64,000 bases of DNA from NCBI RefSeq assembly GCF_001295265.1, contig NZ_LJOD01000001.1, positions 496,001 through 560,000 on the forward strand, in the 5' to 3' direction. Both the position numbers and the translations under genes were made by a program. The notes beneath the pieces were generated by a model. It did not search any database and was not told where the DNA came from. It saw nothing but the letters and a program-made list of their open reading frames with translations. This document shows, one piece after another, positions 62,532-64,000 of the stretch (position 1 is its first letter; the number at the start of each line of letters is the position of its first letter). The DNA comes from Chryseobacterium indologenes. GTDB lineage: Bacteria > Bacteroidota > Bacteroidia > Flavobacteriales > Weeksellaceae.

Positions 62532-63470
62532 TCAGGCAGACTGCTTTTTCTGTTCCTGTTTTTTTGCTTGTCTTGCCAAATACTCTTTTTGATATTGTCT
62601 CACCGTCTTCCCTGTTCCGTCATGCCTCCATCCCGGGGAGTTGAAGATATAATTGATCCTGTCTGTAAATTTAAGTCCCGGCTGTCTGAGATCTTTCCAT
62701 ATTTTCCTCCATTCATAAAGAAGAACTGTATCGGGCTTATTGTCCGGCATTTTCGGGTAAATCCCGAATTTTACAGGCACATTGGGATCTTCTTTTTCAA
62801 AAGTTCCGAAAATTTTATCCCAGATAATCAGGCACATTCCCATATTTTTATCCAGATATTTAATGTTGCAGGCATGATGAACACGGTGATGGGAAGGGGT
62901 TACCAGGATATATTCCAGGAAACCCATACTTTTTACAGTCTGGGTATGCACCCAGGTTCCATACACCTGCCCGATAGCATATGCGACCATAATGTGCCAT
63001 GGGTTGAAACCTAAAAATGCCAGCGGAGAAAAATATAAATACCTGTAAAGCGGCTGAAGAACAGGACTTCTGAATCCGGTCGTAAGGTTAAAAAACTCTG
63101 AATTGTGATGGGTGATATGAACAGCCCAGAATGCTCTGGAACGGTGATCTACATAATGCAGCACATAATAGGCAAAATCTGTTACCACAAAGCAGATCAG
63201 CCAATAATACCATGCCGTAAAATCCCAAGAGAAAAGCCTGTGACTGTAAAAGAAAAACATGACTCCCATGGCAAAGGCTTTCATGACCAGGTCCAGTCCG
63301 AAATTCATCAGGGCAAGGTAGACATTGGTAGCTACATCTTTCCCGCTGTACAATTTAGCTTCCGAAACATGACTGTAGATCATTTCAGCCAAAATAACAG
63401 CAGCATGCAGCGGAATTGCCCATGCATATACACTTTCAAGCCCGTCTTCGCTCATTAAAAAGTCCATCAT
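62532..63470 (-). CDS. sterol desaturase / fatty acid hydroxylase family membrane protein
   Basis: 312 residues from the ATG at 63468-63470; another ATG follows directly and a GTG precedes it. The di-iron histidine clusters are 'HYVDHRSRAFWAVHITHHNS' and 'PSHHRVHHACN', as in the FA_hydroxylase family. Membrane segments lie at ~10-30, ~50-80, ~85-105 and ~150-170. The C-terminal ~80 residues are soluble and end in a Lys/Gln-rich stretch ('QAKKQEQKKQSA'). It uses O2 to hydroxylate or desaturate a lipid in the inner membrane. Substrate not known; bacterial members act on carotenoids, alkylglycerols or hopanoid-like lipids. Confidence 0.9.
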   Translation of the reverse strand: MMDFLMSEDGLESVYAWAIPLHAAVILAEMIYSHVSEAKLYSGKDVATNVYLALMNFGLDLVMKAFAMGVMFFFYSHRLFSWDFTAWYYWLICFVVTDFAYYVLHYVDHRSRAFWAVHITHHNSEFFNLTTGFRSPVLQPLYRYLYFSPLAFLGFNPWHIMVAYAIGQVYGTWVHTQTVKSMGFLEYILVTPSHHRVHHACNIKYLDKNMGMCLIIWDKIFGTFEKEDPNVPVKFGIYPKMPDNKPDTVLLYEWRKIWKDLRQPGLKFTDRINYIFNSPGWRHDGTGKTVRQYQKEYLARQAKKQEQKKQSA

Positions 63471-63544
63471 CACGTATTAACTTTAATACAAAGGTAGGAC
63501 TTTAAGGAATTTTTAAGAAAATTTTTCGTTTTTTTAAGGAAATT

Positions 63545-64000
63545 TTAATCGGCTGTTTTATTGGCCAATTGTCCGCAGGCTGCATCAATGTCGCCACCAC
63601 GACTTTTTCTGATCATAACAGTAATTCCTGCATTTTCTAACTGGCGAACATAATTCTCTTCCGCCTGTTTATTGCACTGATCATATTTTCCGTCCCCGAT
63701 TGGATTGTATTGGATCAGGTTTACTTTAGAAGGTACCTGCCTGCAATATTTTATAAGGGCTTTAATGTCCTCGTCTCCGTCATTGATCCCTTTCCAGACA
63801 CAATATTCGAAAGTAATCACAGAACCGGTTTTCTGATACCAGTACTGAAGCGCTTCCATGATGTCCGTTAATGGGAATTTATCAGAGAAAGGCATAATCT
63901 CGTTACGCTTTGATTCGATTGCTGAGTGAAGGGATAAAGCCAGCTTCACACGCAGTTCATCATCAGCAAGCATTTTGATCATTTTCGGAATTCCGGATGT
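63545..64000 (-). CDS. rlmN: 23S rRNA (adenine(2503)-C(2))-methyltransferase, 3' half
   Basis: 152 codons of the C-terminal half; the gene runs off the right edge. 'KLALSLHSA' and 'RNEIMPFSDKFPLTDIMEAL' belong to the radical-SAM core, 'VNLIQYNPI' to the last barrel strand, and 'SRGGDIDAACGQLA' contains the C-terminal catalytic Cys that forms the methyl-thioether intermediate. RlmN methylates C2 of A2503 in 23S rRNA and A37 of some tRNAs. The CxxxCxxC cluster would lie beyond the window. Confidence 0.95.
   Translation of the reverse strand, partial: TSGIPKMIKMLADDELRVKLALSLHSAIESKRNEIMPFSDKFPLTDIMEALQYWYQKTGSVITFEYCVWKGINDGDEDIKALIKYCRQVPSKVNLIQYNPIGDGKYDQCNKQAEENYVRQLENAGITVMIRKSRGGDIDAACGQLANKTAD

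Noticed and set aside
1..64000. tRNA, rRNA, phage genes or a complete toxin-antitoxin system
   Set aside because: No cloverleaf, rRNA core or phage structural gene was found; the SUKH protein at the left edge is the only toxin-related hint and has no visible partner.

Overview
The window looks like chromosomal DNA of a Bacteroidota bacterium, most probably a Chryseobacterium or close relative in the family Weeksellaceae. The evidence is low GC content, no Shine-Dalgarno sequences, -7 elements of the form TAnnTTTG, many secreted proteins, type A and type B sorting domains of the type IX secretion system (T9SS), a SusC-type outer-membrane barrel, and a fused alpha/beta E1 2-oxoacid dehydrogenase. 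There are no rRNA or tRNA genes, no CRISPR array, no complete insertion sequence and no phage. Both edges cut genes: a SUKH (SMI1/KNR4) protein on the left and rlmN on the right.

Layout. 1-3.4 kb: partial SUKH protein, exported alpha/beta hydrolase, a protein with UBA/EF-Ts-like repeats, and two small helix-turn-helix proteins. 3.4-26 kb: a surface-protein region. It has a 2082-residue secreted protein with a duplicated ~420-residue module and RCC1-like repeats, two tandem paralogues with IgGFc-binding-like heads and T9SS type B tails, and a GEVED/fibronectin protein with a T9SS type A tail. Between these lie membrane-bound TPR regulators with AraC-type DNA-binding tails (one intact, one with a partner lacking the tail, one remnant), an SDR oxidoreductase and a broken LytTR response regulator. 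26-34.6 kb: small exported proteins of unknown function, an ABC ATPase with no permease next to a ParB-like protein, a patatin, and lpdA.

34.7-42.7 kb: a GH29 alpha-L-fucosidase, then a collinear cluster headed by a GbsR/MarR-type regulator. The cluster holds two SRPBCC proteins, a methyltransferase, a small membrane protein, a DCC1-type thiol oxidoreductase, a fatty acid desaturase, a DUF2071 protein and a TIGR01777 epimerase. Two near-identical palindromes, one upstream of the regulator and one upstream of the next gene, are a candidate operator pair. I infer a regulated membrane-lipid or fatty-acid remodelling module.

42.9-53.2 kb: the most unusual locus. Four genes read ECF sigma factor; a membrane-anchored protein fusing an anti-sigma-like head, a SusC-type plug, a von Willebrand A domain and a T9SS type A tail; a SusC-family barrel in which I find no plug; and an alpha-2-macroglobulin-like protein carrying its own SusC-type plug. 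The plug seems to have left the barrel and to sit in two partner proteins.

53.4-64 kb: a C1 peptidase, a divergent old-yellow-enzyme/HxlR pair with repeated GTAAC sites between them, an unusual membrane methyltransferase, the fused E1 dehydrogenase, a polyprenyl diphosphate synthase, a propeller-like exported protein, a sterol-desaturase-family protein and the 3' half of rlmN.
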